From the NCBI GenBank assembly GCA_026996605.1, contig JALWLE010000063.1, forward strand, positions 62,001 to 126,000: a stretch of DNA of 64,000 bases. Direction: 5' to 3'. This document shows, piece after piece, positions 17,382 through 26,236 of this stretch; the stretch's first letter is position 1; every line of letters begins with the position of its first letter. A program made the translations under genes and the position numbers. This DNA is from Flavobacteriales bacterium (GTDB taxonomy: Bacteria > Bacteroidota > Bacteroidia > Flavobacteriales > Flavobacteriaceae). The notes beneath the pieces are model-generated. The model did not search any database and was not told the origin of the DNA. It saw only the letters and a program-made list of their open reading frames with translations.

Positions 17382-18560
17382 ATGAAGCAAACGATATTTT
17401 TTATTCTTATTTTATTTAGTGTAACAGCACAAGCGCAAATAAAAGTTTTATTTGATGCAACCAAAGCCGAAACCGCCAACAATGCCGATTGGATTATTGA
17501 TGCCGATAATTTTAATTTAAGATACAATCCCAATCCGGTTATCGGTGGTAGTGAAGCCAATCCGCAACGTTTTCCTACACCGGATCAATCAACCGTTACA
17601 GCATCAACTACCGAAGATTACTGGACAGGTGGCAATTCTGCTTGGGGTATAGAACTGGTGCAATACGGTTACCAAGTAGAAACCTTGCCTTACGATGGGC
17701 AAATTACTTATAATGACACAAATAATCCGCAAGATTTGTCATATTACGATGTGTTTATCGTAACCGAACCCAATATTTTATTTACACAGAATGAAAAAAC
17801 AGCCATACTCAATTTTGTTAACAATGGTGGCGGTTTGTTTATCACGGCTGACCACGACCTATCTGATAGAAACGGCGATGGCGTCGATTCGGTAGATGTG
17901 TGGAACGATTTGTTTCAAAACAATCCGGTGCAGACAAACCCTTTTGGTTTTTTGTTTAACTATAACAATTTTAGCGAAACGACTTACAGTATAGCCAATT
18001 TGTCAGGCAATTCTATCCTACATGGTTTTTTTGGCGATGTCACGGCATTGGAGTTTCACGGTGGTACAAGCATCAATTTATTTCCGAGTGATAACAATAC
18101 AGTTACAGGTTTGGTTTTCAGACAAGGTACACAAGAAAGTTTATTTGTATCCGCCGAATACGGACAAGGACGTGTGGTAGCTATTGGTGACAGCTCTCCG
18201 GCTGATGATGGTACAGGCGATACTCATGACAATTTATATAACGGTTGGTATGCCGAAGGCAACGGCTCGCACCGTAAGTTGATGCTCAATGCAACACTTT
18301 GGTTGGCACATGAAAATACGGGAAGCCTTATTAGTTATACCCAAAAAACTTTCAAAGTTTGGATAAAAGATAATGTTTTACACATTAAAAATCTCGGTAA
18401 ACATTTTACAAAAATTCAGATTTTCAATTTATCAGGACAAAATATATTAATGCAAAACTATACCGATGAAATTGACATCAGTCAATTAAAATCGGGGTTA
18501 TATTTCATACAATTACAAGATAAGACAGGTGTTTTTTATACTGAAAAAATTATTAAATAA
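17382..18560 (+). CDS. Secreted protein of unknown function with T9SS sorting domain
   Basis: 392 residues. The signal peptide ends near VTAQAQ. The central region reads like a class I glutamine-amidotransferase/ThuA-type alpha-beta fold: ILFTQNEKTAILNFVNNGGG and LFITADHDLSDRNGDGVDSV, then GQGRVVAIGDSSPADDGTGD. The latter stretches are Asp-rich and could bind calcium. No amidotransferase nucleophile is evident, so activity is unassigned. The C-terminal 75 residues are a T9SS type A sorting domain (KIQIFNLSGQNILMQ, ISQLKSGLYFIQLQD). It starts 4 bp after rimO and probably shares its transcript. Confidence 0.75.
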   Translation: MKQTIFFILILFSVTAQAQIKVLFDATKAETANNADWIIDADNFNLRYNPNPVIGGSEANPQRFPTPDQSTVTASTTEDYWTGGNSAWGIELVQYGYQVETLPYDGQITYNDTNNPQDLSYYDVFIVTEPNILFTQNEKTAILNFVNNGGGLFITADHDLSDRNGDGVDSVDVWNDLFQNNPVQTNPFGFLFNYNNFSETTYSIANLSGNSILHGFFGDVTALEFHGGTSINLFPSDNNTVTGLVFRQGTQESLFVSAEYGQGRVVAIGDSSPADDGTGDTHDNLYNGWYAEGNGSHRKLMLNATLWLAHENTGSLISYTQKTFKVWIKDNVLHIKNLGKHFTKIQIFNLSGQNILMQNYTDEIDISQLKSGLYFIQLQDKTGVFYTEKIIK

Positions 18561-18636
18561 AGTTTCTCTTTTATTTTAATATCTTGACATTCAATTAATT
18601 GAATTCGTTTTTTTGAGGTTATATGCAAAAAAAAGA

Positions 18637-18661
18637 TAGGGTAATTAACTCCGGAATTGTT
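18637..18661 (+). promoter_or_regulatory. Shared bipartite element, copy 1 (probable ECF-sigma promoter)
   Basis: TAGGGTAAT at 18637-18645, a 9-nt spacer, then AATTGTT at 18655-18661, 33 bp before the ATG of the repeat lipoprotein. The same two boxes with the same spacer occur before fecR at 20084-20108. It is read as a -35/-10 pair for the ECF sigma factor encoded at 23381, an inference. Confidence 0.62.
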
Positions 18662-18694
18662 TCATAAGCGTATAACCCATAAAAGTTTAGTAAT

Positions 18695-19918
18695 ATGAAA
18701 AAATTTAGTTTAATTCTCATCGCAATCCTGAGCATTACAGCTCTTTTTACGACTTCTTGTAAGAAAGAAATTGAGAATATTGAAAATCCCAAACAAGTGC
18801 AAGAAAGCGCTTCGGTAAAATCCATTATCAATAGTTTGCGTAGCGGTCCTTCACAATCTGCCGGTAATCCTTCACAATCGCAAGTAAGTTATGCTATTGA
18901 TCAATTCTTTTGCTTTGATTATGTATATCCTATTTCAGTTGTTTATAACGACGGTAGCGTAGAAAGCTTTGCTGATATCAATGAGTTTGCTCTTGCCATA
19001 ATTGATGAAACACAAAGCCATTATATTATTGATTTTGTCTATCCGTTTGACATTACTCAAAACGGAACAGTAACAACTATTAATAACGATACAGATTTTG
19101 CTAATGCTGTAAACTCTTGTCAGACACTAGAAAATTTTGCATTAAGTATGAATTGTTTTGAATTTGTTTATCCTGTTGATGTTGAAATGAGCGATGGAAG
19201 TATTGTTACTGCTAATGACCAACAAGAATTTGAAGCTTTATTTACATCTCAAAGTGTTTATCCCGTAGATATGGTTTATCCGTTTGATTATACTGAAAAT
19301 GGCAATACGCATACGGTAACTAATGCTCTTGATTTTCAAATATTATTGGATAATTGTGTTGGCGGAAACTGGGTTTATCATAGTGATTTACCTCCATTTT
19401 GGGTATTTGGTGCATTTTTTAATTTAGACTATCCGGTTACACTTGTATATAATGATGGTACCACCATAGTTGTTAACAATGAGACTGAATATGATGCCAT
19501 TATCTACAATGATTTTAACAATAGCACGCCTAACCATTACATTGTTGATTTTCAATATGATATTACTGTTACAGATACCAACGGAGTAACCACAACCATT
19601 CATAATCTTCAAGAATTATATGACTTAATTAACTATTATTATAACAATCCCCCAAGCGGTGGCGGTAATCAAGGTGCAACATTGCCTTATTCATCGGAGT
19701 TCCCTTGTTTTAATATCAATTATCCGGTTACAATTGTTTACTCAGACGGCAGTACTTTAAGTGTAACAAGTAATGCAGACTATGATCAACATTTATACGG
19801 TCCTCAAAACATAGGCGCTGTTGATTTTCAATACCCAATCACTATAACACAAAACGGTAATACTATAACTATTAATGATCGTACAGAATTTGATTCTTAT
19901 GTAAGTGGTTGTAACTAA
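18695..19918 (+). CDS. Lipoprotein built of four tandem bipartite modules, possibly ECF-sigma regulated
   Basis: 407 residues. A lipoprotein signal peptide with Cys22 in TTSCKKE is followed by acidic and basic residues, as in Bacteroidota surface-export signals. After a Ser/Gln linker come four modules at about 73-142, 154-221, 242-314 and 338-406. Each has two halves: one with YPVxxVYxDGS followed by an E(F/Y) segment, and one with (D/E)FxYPxxITxNGxxxTI followed by an EF/LxF segment. That gives eight related beta-rich repeats, often bounded by Cys. I do not recognise a named family. Its upstream element matches that of fecR, so it is probably a surface partner of the TonB receptor at 21039, for instance in ligand capture; that is inference. 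A terminator follows. Confidence 0.72.
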   Translation: MKKFSLILIAILSITALFTTSCKKEIENIENPKQVQESASVKSIINSLRSGPSQSAGNPSQSQVSYAIDQFFCFDYVYPISVVYNDGSVESFADINEFALAIIDETQSHYIIDFVYPFDITQNGTVTTINNDTDFANAVNSCQTLENFALSMNCFEFVYPVDVEMSDGSIVTANDQQEFEALFTSQSVYPVDMVYPFDYTENGNTHTVTNALDFQILLDNCVGGNWVYHSDLPPFWVFGAFFNLDYPVTLVYNDGTTIVVNNETEYDAIIYNDFNNSTPNHYIVDFQYDITVTDTNGVTTTIHNLQELYDLINYYYNNPPSGGGNQGATLPYSSEFPCFNINYPVTIVYSDGSTLSVTSNADYDQHLYGPQNIGAVDFQYPITITQNGNTITINDRTEFDSYVSGCN

Positions 19919-19957
19919 TATTTACTGTTAATTATTTTATTTGATTGATTTTAGGTT

Positions 19958-19988
19958 ATCTCCCGGTTCTATAATCGGGAGATTTTAA
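19958..19988 (+). terminator. Terminator after the repeat lipoprotein
   Basis: ATCTCCCG at 19958-19965 pairs with CGGGAGAT at 19976-19983, followed by TTTAATT. It lies 39 bp after the stop and separates the lipoprotein from the fecR operon. Confidence 0.75.
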
Positions 19989-20083
19989 TTAAATTTTATC
20001 ACAATCTTTATTATTGATATTGTATAAAAAAACGTATAAGCGGCTTTTTACCAATATTAAATTCCACAATTTAAATAATAGAG

Positions 20084-20108
20084 TAGGGTAATAATCAACG
20101 AAATTGTT
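20084..20108 (+). promoter_or_regulatory. Shared bipartite element, copy 2, upstream of fecR
   Basis: TAGGGTAAT at 20084-20092, a 9-nt spacer, then AATTGTT at 20102-20108, ending 28 bp before the fecR ATG. It matches 18637-18661 in both boxes and spacing. If it is the target of the sigma factor encoded third in this operon, the operon autoregulates. Confidence 0.62.
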
Positions 20109-20136
20109 ATAATATTGTAAAAAGAATTTTAATAAA

Positions 20137-21039
20137 ATGAACAAAGAAACTCTTATAGCCCGTTGGATGGCAGGTGATATAAGCGATGCAGACTTTAAAA
20201 AATATATGTCTAATGAAGATTTTACAGCTTATGTCAAGTTGCGAAAAGCTTTGCAGTTGTACGAACATACGCAAACAGAAATGCCTGATAAAGTCTATCA
20301 AAATATAAAATCCAAGATTTCAAAACCCAAACAGACAAGTAAAAAAATCAATTATGTTAAATTGGCTATTTCGGTAGCTGCGGTTTTATTATTATTTGTT
20401 TCTGTTAATTACTTTTTATCTCCTTCAATATTTTCTGTTGAAACAGCTTACGGAGCATCTCAAAAAGTTGAATTGCCTGATGGTTCTGTTGCCTGGTTGG
20501 GAGCGCATTCTAAATTATCTTATAATAAGAAAAATTGGAACAAAAACAAGAAAATCAATTTAATCGGCTCCGCTTATTTTGAAGTAAAAAAAGGGCAAAA
20601 ATTTGAAGTAATAACGCCTAACGGTAATGTATCTGTTTTAGGAACCAAATTTCAAGTAAAAAGTATTTCCGATTTATTTAAAACCGTCTGTTTTGAAGGC
20701 AAAGTGTTAGTTCATACCTTAAAAAAAGATATTGTGCTTAAAGCCGGAGAATCCGTTCAAAAATATGACCATCAAATGTATAAACAACCGGTGCGCTATA
20801 AGCAACCTGATATACAGGCTAAAACAACCCGTTTTGCTCAGACACCATTAACTTATGTATTGCAAGAGTTAGAAAATCATTATAATGTAAAATTCAAAAA
20901 TGAAGGTGTCGATACACAAATTTTGTTTACCGGTTCGGTGCCGCATCATAATTTAAAATTGGGATTAGATTTGTTGTCCAAAGCTTTGTCGTTTAAATAT
21001 AAAATTATTGATAATCAATTGATTATAATAAAACCTTAA
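20137..21039 (+). CDS. FecR-family anti-sigma factor (FecR plus DUF4974)
   Basis: 300 residues. A cytoplasmic N-terminal region (about 1-70) precedes one membrane span at about 73-94 (VKLAISVAAVLLLFVSVNYF). The periplasmic FecR domain starts with KVELPDGSVAWLGAHSKLSY and has GSAYFEVKKGQKFEVITPNG and LGTKFQV, all family hallmarks. The C-terminus (LTYVLQELENHYNVKF ... LSKALSFKYKI) is a DUF4974/STN-like domain. FecR proteins hold an ECF sigma factor until a TonB receptor signals ligand. The stop overlaps the next start by 1 bp (TAATG). The gene leads the operon, with the sigma factor unusually placed last. Confidence 0.92.
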   Translation: MNKETLIARWMAGDISDADFKKYMSNEDFTAYVKLRKALQLYEHTQTEMPDKVYQNIKSKISKPKQTSKKINYVKLAISVAAVLLLFVSVNYFLSPSIFSVETAYGASQKVELPDGSVAWLGAHSKLSYNKKNWNKNKKINLIGSAYFEVKKGQKFEVITPNGNVSVLGTKFQVKSISDLFKTVCFEGKVLVHTLKKDIVLKAGESVQKYDHQMYKQPVRYKQPDIQAKTTRFAQTPLTYVLQELENHYNVKFKNEGVDTQILFTGSVPHHNLKLGLDLLSKALSFKYKIIDNQLIIIKP

Positions 21040-23363
21040 TGAAGAGATTTTTCATATTGTTCATAGTGTTTTTTAAATTTCATTATGTGTTTGGTCAGGA
21101 CCAAACACATTCTGTATATTATGCTCATACAGAACTAACAAAGGTTATAAATAATATAGAACAACAATATCAAGTGCATTTTTCCTACCAATCGGATATT
21201 TTAAAAAACTTATTTTTTACTTGTCCCAAACAAGAATTGAGTCTGGATGCTCTACTTCAAAAGATTTCAAAAACATTCAAATTAAAATTTATCAAACTAC
21301 AAAAAGGCTTTTATGTCATATTATTAGCTTCCGCAGATGTAACAAAACAAGATTTGAAAGAAGTTATTATTAATGCATTTCTGACCGATGGTATTAAAAA
21401 AAATAAGGATGGAAGTTTTACTGTTTATCCGCAAGACCTTGGTATACTGGCAGGGTTGATTGCCCCTGATGTCGTGGAAAGCATACAGCAACTTCCGGGG
21501 GTTATCAGTCTCAACGAAACAGCTACTAATTTGAGCATTAGGGGCGGTCGTTATGATCAAAACTTAATCTATTACGACGGTATTCCTATTTACCAAAACG
21601 GACATTTATTTGGGATGATTTCGCCTTTTAATCCATATACTGTCAAGCGGGTAAAATATTATTTTAAAGGAACCCCGCCAAGATATGAAGGTGGTGCTTC
21701 CGGTGTCATTGATTTGTCATCCGGCGATAATATAGCTGAAAAACTTCACGTCGGTGGGGGCATAAACGCTTTGTCAACTGATTTTGAATTGGAAACGCCG
21801 TTGATAAAAAAACATTTGAGTTTAACGACATCATTTCGGACTTCCTATCGAGATGTTTGGGAAACATCAGGCTTAAAACAATTTGAAAAAAAGATTTTTG
21901 AAAACACCAATATTCAATCACAAACTGTCAAGTTAAATACATTCGGGTTTAATGATTGGACCATAAAACTTAATTCTCAATGGGCAAAACGTCAAAAACT
22001 ATCGGTTAGTTTTCTCCATATTTCATCCTTTCTCAATTTTAATCATAAAATTTCCGGTTATGACGATTATGACTACGGCAATAATTTAGACACATCGACC
22101 AGCGGTGTTTCCATTACATCAAACAATATTCTAAATGGCAAATGGCAAGTAAAAACGGTTTTTGATTGGGCTTGGTATGATATGGCGTTTGAAAATCAAA
22201 TGATAAAACTGCAAAAGAATATCGGAAATGTTTTTAAAGAAAATTTTGTATCGCATACCGGTATTACTACGGAATTTTCTTATAGACCAAATTATCATGT
22301 CGGTTACCGTTTCGGGTATGATTACAATGAAAAAAGAACGGCTTATCTCTTTAAATTAATTGTTGATAATCAGTTGTATATCTTTGATTATTTGAAAAAC
22401 ATCAATAATACCCAGTCGGTTTTTGGTATGATTCAGTATCGCAATTTTCATAATTGGGATATTGATGCCGGATTTAGAATACCTTATTATCAAGAATTTC
22501 AAAATGTTTTTTTTGAACCCCGATTGGTTATTGGAAAAAAGATTTTGCCTCATACAAAATTGCAAATAACAGGCGAAATCAAACATCAAAATATACAACA
22601 AAACAATAAAACGGTAATCGGTTTACTCAACTTGGAAAATAAAATTTGGCAAGTTGCCGAGCCGGTAAATTTTCCTTTTATTTCAGTTCGTCAAATCACA
22701 TCCGGATTATTGTTCTTAAAAAACCAATGGCATTTAGAATTGGATTTTTATCACAAATACACCAAAAATGTCAGTATTTCGGTTCCATACAGGATATATA
22801 ATAAACATCAATATTTAATAGGGGATTCTCAGACACAAGGTTTTGATTTTTACACCAAAAAGAAATACCGAAATTTTAATTTTTGGGCGTCATATTCATT
22901 GATGCGTTCTCAAAACCGGTTTGAAAAGTTAAAAAACAATCAATATTTTATCTCAGATTTCCAAATCCGCCATAAAACATTATCGACCATTATATACCAC
23001 AAAAAACAATATCAAATGGCAATAAGTTGGTTGTGGCACTCACCACGTCCTTATTATAAAAACATTATTGTTGATGATGAAAACGAATATACAGGTAATA
23101 ATATTAAACAAGACTTTGATATAGCCTACTTACCACCTTTTAATAGAGTTGATTTCTCGGCTTTTTACAATTATCAATTTGAAAATCAAAATCAAAATAA
23201 ACTCAAATTAAAATTCGGCTTTTCTGTAAGGAATCTTCTAAATCATCAAAATATTTTATCCCATGAACAAAACGGCTATGGTTTAGATACACAACTAATT
23301 GATTTTGAACGTTACGGACTGAATAGAGTTTTTAATATTGTATTACGGCTGAATTGGGATTAA
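21039..23363 (+). CDS. TonB-dependent transducer-type outer-membrane receptor
   Basis: 774 residues. Signal peptide to about VFGQ. An STN (secretin/TonB short N-terminal) signalling domain at about 25-95 has VINNIEQQYQVHFSYQS and LDALLQKISKTFKLKF. The plug domain has VESIQQLPGVISLNETATNL, SIRGGRYDQNLIYYDGIPIY and GGASGVIDLSS. The rest is an aromatic-rich 22-strand-type barrel, ending NIVLRLNWD. The STN domain marks a receptor that signals to FecR as well as importing ligand. No carboxypeptidase-like insert and no SusD partner are present, so a classic polysaccharide locus is unlikely. The ligand is unknown; a siderophore, metal or peptide complex is possible. Confidence 0.9.
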   Translation: MKRFFILFIVFFKFHYVFGQDQTHSVYYAHTELTKVINNIEQQYQVHFSYQSDILKNLFFTCPKQELSLDALLQKISKTFKLKFIKLQKGFYVILLASADVTKQDLKEVIINAFLTDGIKKNKDGSFTVYPQDLGILAGLIAPDVVESIQQLPGVISLNETATNLSIRGGRYDQNLIYYDGIPIYQNGHLFGMISPFNPYTVKRVKYYFKGTPPRYEGGASGVIDLSSGDNIAEKLHVGGGINALSTDFELETPLIKKHLSLTTSFRTSYRDVWETSGLKQFEKKIFENTNIQSQTVKLNTFGFNDWTIKLNSQWAKRQKLSVSFLHISSFLNFNHKISGYDDYDYGNNLDTSTSGVSITSNNILNGKWQVKTVFDWAWYDMAFENQMIKLQKNIGNVFKENFVSHTGITTEFSYRPNYHVGYRFGYDYNEKRTAYLFKLIVDNQLYIFDYLKNINNTQSVFGMIQYRNFHNWDIDAGFRIPYYQEFQNVFFEPRLVIGKKILPHTKLQITGEIKHQNIQQNNKTVIGLLNLENKIWQVAEPVNFPFISVRQITSGLLFLKNQWHLELDFYHKYTKNVSISVPYRIYNKHQYLIGDSQTQGFDFYTKKKYRNFNFWASYSLMRSQNRFEKLKNNQYFISDFQIRHKTLSTIIYHKKQYQMAISWLWHSPRPYYKNIIVDDENEYTGNNIKQDFDIAYLPPFNRVDFSAFYNYQFENQNQNKLKLKFGFSVRNLLNHQNILSHEQNGYGLDTQLIDFERYGLNRVFNIVLRLNWD

Positions 23364-23380
23364 AAAATGAAAGTATATAA

Positions 23381-23899
23381 ATGAAAGATAAAAATCAAAA
23401 TATTTGTAAAGAAGCGGTCTTTGAGCATATATATCAAATGTATGCCAAAGAATTGCGCAATTTTTTGATTTATAAATTCCAAGATGTCGAAACTTGCAAT
23501 GATATTGTACAGGAATGTTTTGTAAAACTTTGGCAAAAATGCAAGGAAGTGCCTTTTGGTAAGGCAAAATCTTTTTTGTTTACCGTAGGTAACAATGCTT
23601 TTATCAACCAAAAGAAACATTTGCAAGTTGTCAGAAAGCATCATGCAGGTATGTCCAAACAAAATGCAAATTACGTTTCGCCCGAATATATTTATATTGA
23701 AGAAGAATATGCGCAAAAGCTACACCGTTTAATAGAAAACTTGCCCGAAAAACAAAAAATAGTCTTTAAAATGAGCCGGCTCGACAAAATGACTTACAAT
23801 GAGATAGCCGAAACCTTACAGTTATCAGTTAAAACCATTGAAAAACGCATGTCTGCCGCACTACAATATTTAAGAGCAAATTTGGAATATTTTAGATAA
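23381..23899 (+). CDS. ECF-type RNA polymerase sigma factor
   Basis: 172 residues, normal for ECF sigma factors. Region 2 spans about 10-75 (FEHIYQMYAKELRNFLIYKF, DIVQECFVKLWQK). Region 4 spans about 110-165 (LIENLPEKQKIVFKMSRLDK, MTYNEIAETLQLSVKTIEKR). Regions 1.1 and 3 are absent. ATG 23381 is 17 bp after the receptor stop. With FecR and an STN receptor upstream it forms a cell-surface signalling triad. Usually sigma comes first in such operons, so the order fecR-receptor-sigma is notable. Confidence 0.93.
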   Translation: MKDKNQNICKEAVFEHIYQMYAKELRNFLIYKFQDVETCNDIVQECFVKLWQKCKEVPFGKAKSFLFTVGNNAFINQKKHLQVVRKHHAGMSKQNANYVSPEYIYIEEEYAQKLHRLIENLPEKQKIVFKMSRLDKMTYNEIAETLQLSVKTIEKRMSAALQYLRANLEYFR

Positions 23900-23903
23900 A
23901 AAA

Positions 23904-23927
23904 ATGGCTCAAATCTTGTTGAGCCAT
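23904..23927 (-). terminator. Terminator for the DUF779/ALDH operon
   Basis: ATGGCTCAA at 23904-23912 pairs with TTGAGCCAT at 23919-23927. On the minus strand a TTTTTTT run follows the stem, so it terminates leftward transcripts. It lies 5 bp after the sigma-factor stop and may block rightward read-through as well. Confidence 0.82.
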
Positions 23928-23950
23928 ATAAAAATAAATAGTAATTGAAA

Positions 23951-24334
23951 TTATTTCTTATCAAGGATATTGTCGGACAAACCTAATGATTTAGCTTCTT
24001 CACCGGTCATAATTCGAGAATGAATAATGAATCTTAAACCCAGCGGTATCTCCAAAGAAAAGGTTGACCCCCTACCTTCGGTAACATCAACTGTTATATG
24101 TGTAAATTTCCAAATATCATACATATCTTCACTCATATAATAATTGACGCCTTCCAGTTGTCCCAGAAGAATATCGCTGTCATCTAAATACATATCTTCT
24201 TTTTCAATAAGCATGGGGGCTGTTCCGTCACAACAACCACCACTTTGATGAAAAATAACTTCTCCGTGTTCTTCTTTTAATTTTCTAACGACTTCTGCCG
24301 CTTTTTCTGTTATTGCTACTTGTTGAAATGCCAT
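23951..24334 (-). CDS. DUF779 family protein
   Basis: 127 residues. Motifs typical of DUF779 include VIFHQSGGCCDGTAPMLI with its paired Cys, DILLGQLEGVNYYM, and FTHITVDVTEGRGSTFSLE. The Cys pair suggests metal or redox chemistry, but the molecular role is not established. The gene follows an aldehyde dehydrogenase after 76 bp on the same strand, and this pairing is common for the ExaC/AcoD-type dehydrogenases, implying a shared function. A minus-strand terminator closes the unit. Confidence 0.9.
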   Translation of the reverse strand: MAFQQVAITEKAAEVVRKLKEEHGEVIFHQSGGCCDGTAPMLIEKEDMYLDDSDILLGQLEGVNYYMSEDMYDIWKFTHITVDVTEGRGSTFSLEIPLGLRFIIHSRIMTGEEAKSLGLSDNILDKK

Positions 24335-24410
24335 TGTTGTTAATTTAAATTAAAATCGATTAGCTCATTATAAAACAAGCTAATCGATTGTAAATAATAG
24401 TTAAATTTCA

Positions 24411-25910
24411 TTAAAAGAATCCTAATTTCTTTTTATCATAAGAAATCAACATATTTTTATTTTGACGATAATGATCGAGCATCATCAAGTGGGTTTCTCT
24501 ACCAAAACCTGATTTTTTGTAACCGCCAAACGGTGCATGTGCGGGATAAGCATGATAATTATTGACCCAAACACGTCCGGCTTTAATAGCTCTTGGTATT
24601 TGATAAAGTTGATGTGCATCACGTGACCAAACACCGGCACCTAAACCGTACATGGTATCATTGGCTATTTCGATAGCATCTGCTTCATCTTTAAATTTGG
24701 TAACAGATAAAACCGGTCCGAAAATTTCTTCTTGGAAGACACGCATTTTGTTATGTCCTTCTATTAAAGTAGGCTTGATATAGTAACCATTTTTAAATTC
24801 ACCTTCAACATCAGCAGGTTTGCCACCGGTAAGAATTTTTCCACCTTCTTCTTCTCCAATTTTGATATAGGACATAATTTTTTCAAACTGGTCTTTTGAA
24901 GCTTGCGCACCCATTTGTGTTTCCGTATCATAAGGGTTGCCTTGTTTGATAGCATTAACACGATCAATGACACGTTTCATAAATTCGTCATAGATATCTT
25001 CTTGCACTAATAAACGGGAAGGACATGTACAAACTTCTCCTTGGTTAAAGGCAAATAATACAGCCCCTTCAATAGCTTTGTCTAAAAATTCGTCATCAGC
25101 ATCCATAACCGAATTGAAGAAAATATTAGGGGATTTACCACCTAATTCCATAGTTACAGGATTGATATTTTTAGAGGCATACTGCATAATTAATTGTCCC
25201 GTAGTAGTTTCACCTGTAAAAGCAACTTTATCAACACCGGCATGTGAGGCTAAAGGTTTTCCGGCTTCAGGACCAAATCCATGAACTATATTGATAACCC
25301 CGGGAGGAAATACATCGGCAATTTTTTCCATCAATAATGTTGCGCTGGCAGGTGTTTGTTCGGCTGGTTTTAATACCACGGTATTACCGGCAGCTAAAGC
25401 AGGTGGAAGTTTCCAAGACAACATTAATAACGGGAAATTCCAAGGAATAATTTGAGCTACAACACCCATAGGTTCTTTTATAATAAGGGATACAGTATTT
25501 TCATCAAGTTCTGTTGCCGAACCTTCTTCTGCTCTGATAGCAGCAGCAAAATAACGCCAGTGATCAGCAGCTAAAGGCACATCGGCATTTAAGGTTTCTC
25601 TAATAGGTTTGCCATTATCAGCAGTTTCAACAACAGCAAATTCTTCTAAATTTTCTTCGATAATATCAGCTACTTTATTGAGCATTCTTGCTTTTTCAAT
25701 AGGGGAAACTTTTTCCCAAGCATCTTTGGCAGCATTAGCAGCTGCAACAGCATTGTTAACATCTTCTTTTTTTGAGCGCGGATACTTAGCTAAAAAGCTA
25801 TTGTCTATGGGTGAATAATTGTCAAAATATTCTCCGCCAACCGGCTCAACAAATTTGCCATTGATAAAGTTACCGTACTTCTCTTTAAATTTAGGTTTTG
25901 AGTAAATCAT
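24411..25910 (-). CDS. NAD-dependent aldehyde dehydrogenase (ExaC/AcoD-like)
   Basis: 499 residues, full ALDH length. Motifs in order: the NAD-binding region [43 protein letters not shown] with the general-base Glu, and the nucleophile in [12 protein letters not shown] near residue 294. The [12 protein letters not shown] and [10 protein letters not shown] segments complete the fold. GEVCTCPSR with neighbouring DUF779 is typical of the acetaldehyde dehydrogenases ExaC/AcoD/AldB. The likely reaction is acetaldehyde plus NAD to acetate, which Acs (13415) could activate; the latter link is inference. ATG at 25910 follows a 326-bp upstream region. Confidence 0.93.
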   Translation of the reverse strand: MIYSKPKFKEKYGNFINGKFVEPVGGEYFDNYSPIDNSFLAKYPRSKKEDVNNAVAAANAAKDAWEKVSPIEKARMLNKVADIIEENLEEFAVVETADNGKPIRETLNADVPLAADHWRYFAAAIRAEEGSATELDENTVSLIIKEPMGVVAQIIPWNFPLLMLSWKLPPALAAGNTVVLKPAEQTPASATLLMEKIADVFPPGVINIVHGFGPEAGKPLASHAGVDKVAFTGETTTGQLIMQYASKNINPVTMELGGKSPNIFFNSVMDADDEFLDKAIEGAVLFAFNQGEVCTCPSRLLVQEDIYDEFMKRVIDRVNAIKQGNPYDTETQMGAQASKDQFEKIMSYIKIGEEEGGKILTGGKPADVEGEFKNGYYIKPTLIEGHNKMRVFQEEIFGPVLSVTKFKDEADAIEIANDTMYGLGAGVWSRDAHQLYQIPRAIKAGRVWVNNYHAYPAHAPFGGYKKSGFGRETHLMMLDHYRQNKNMLISYDKKKLGFF

Positions 25911-26236
25911 AGTTAGTTAATTTTGTTTTTAAAATTTTGCCTACTCTTTTTAAGATTTTCGGCTTACTCTTATAATTTTTTGCTTAAAATAGATAAAAAA
26001 TATTAAACTAACTATTAAAAAGTGTTAAAAAAATCAATTTTAACAAAAAAAATAATAAATAAAATTTTTTTATGAATTTTAGTAAAAATAATAAAAAAAC
26101 TGCTTAATGTCATTTTTAAGCAGTTTTATATAGATATTGTAGTTTTTATACCTATTTATACATTCAATATAGTTCAATAAAAGAGACTAATTAATACTTG
26201 GAATTGGTATTATACATAGGATAAAAATAAATTATT
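25911..26236. other. Intergenic region between gpmI and aldehyde dehydrogenase
   Basis: 326 bp of very AT-rich sequence (long A and T runs at 25980-26100). It holds the gpmI terminator at 26096-26127 and must hold the leftward promoter of the dehydrogenase, which I could not pin to a consensus. No small gene seen. Confidence 0.5.
26096..26127 (-). terminator. Intrinsic terminator downstream of gpmI
   Basis: AAAACTGCTTA at 26096-26106 pairs perfectly with TAAGCAGTTTT at 26117-26127. Read on the minus strand the stem is followed by TTTTTTTATT. It lies 109 bp after the gpmI stop. Confidence 0.85.

Noticed and set aside
20137-23363. A SusC/SusD polysaccharide utilisation locus
   Set aside because: No SusD-like gene or glycoside hydrolase lies beside the receptor, and the repeat lipoprotein lacks SusD-type TPR helices.
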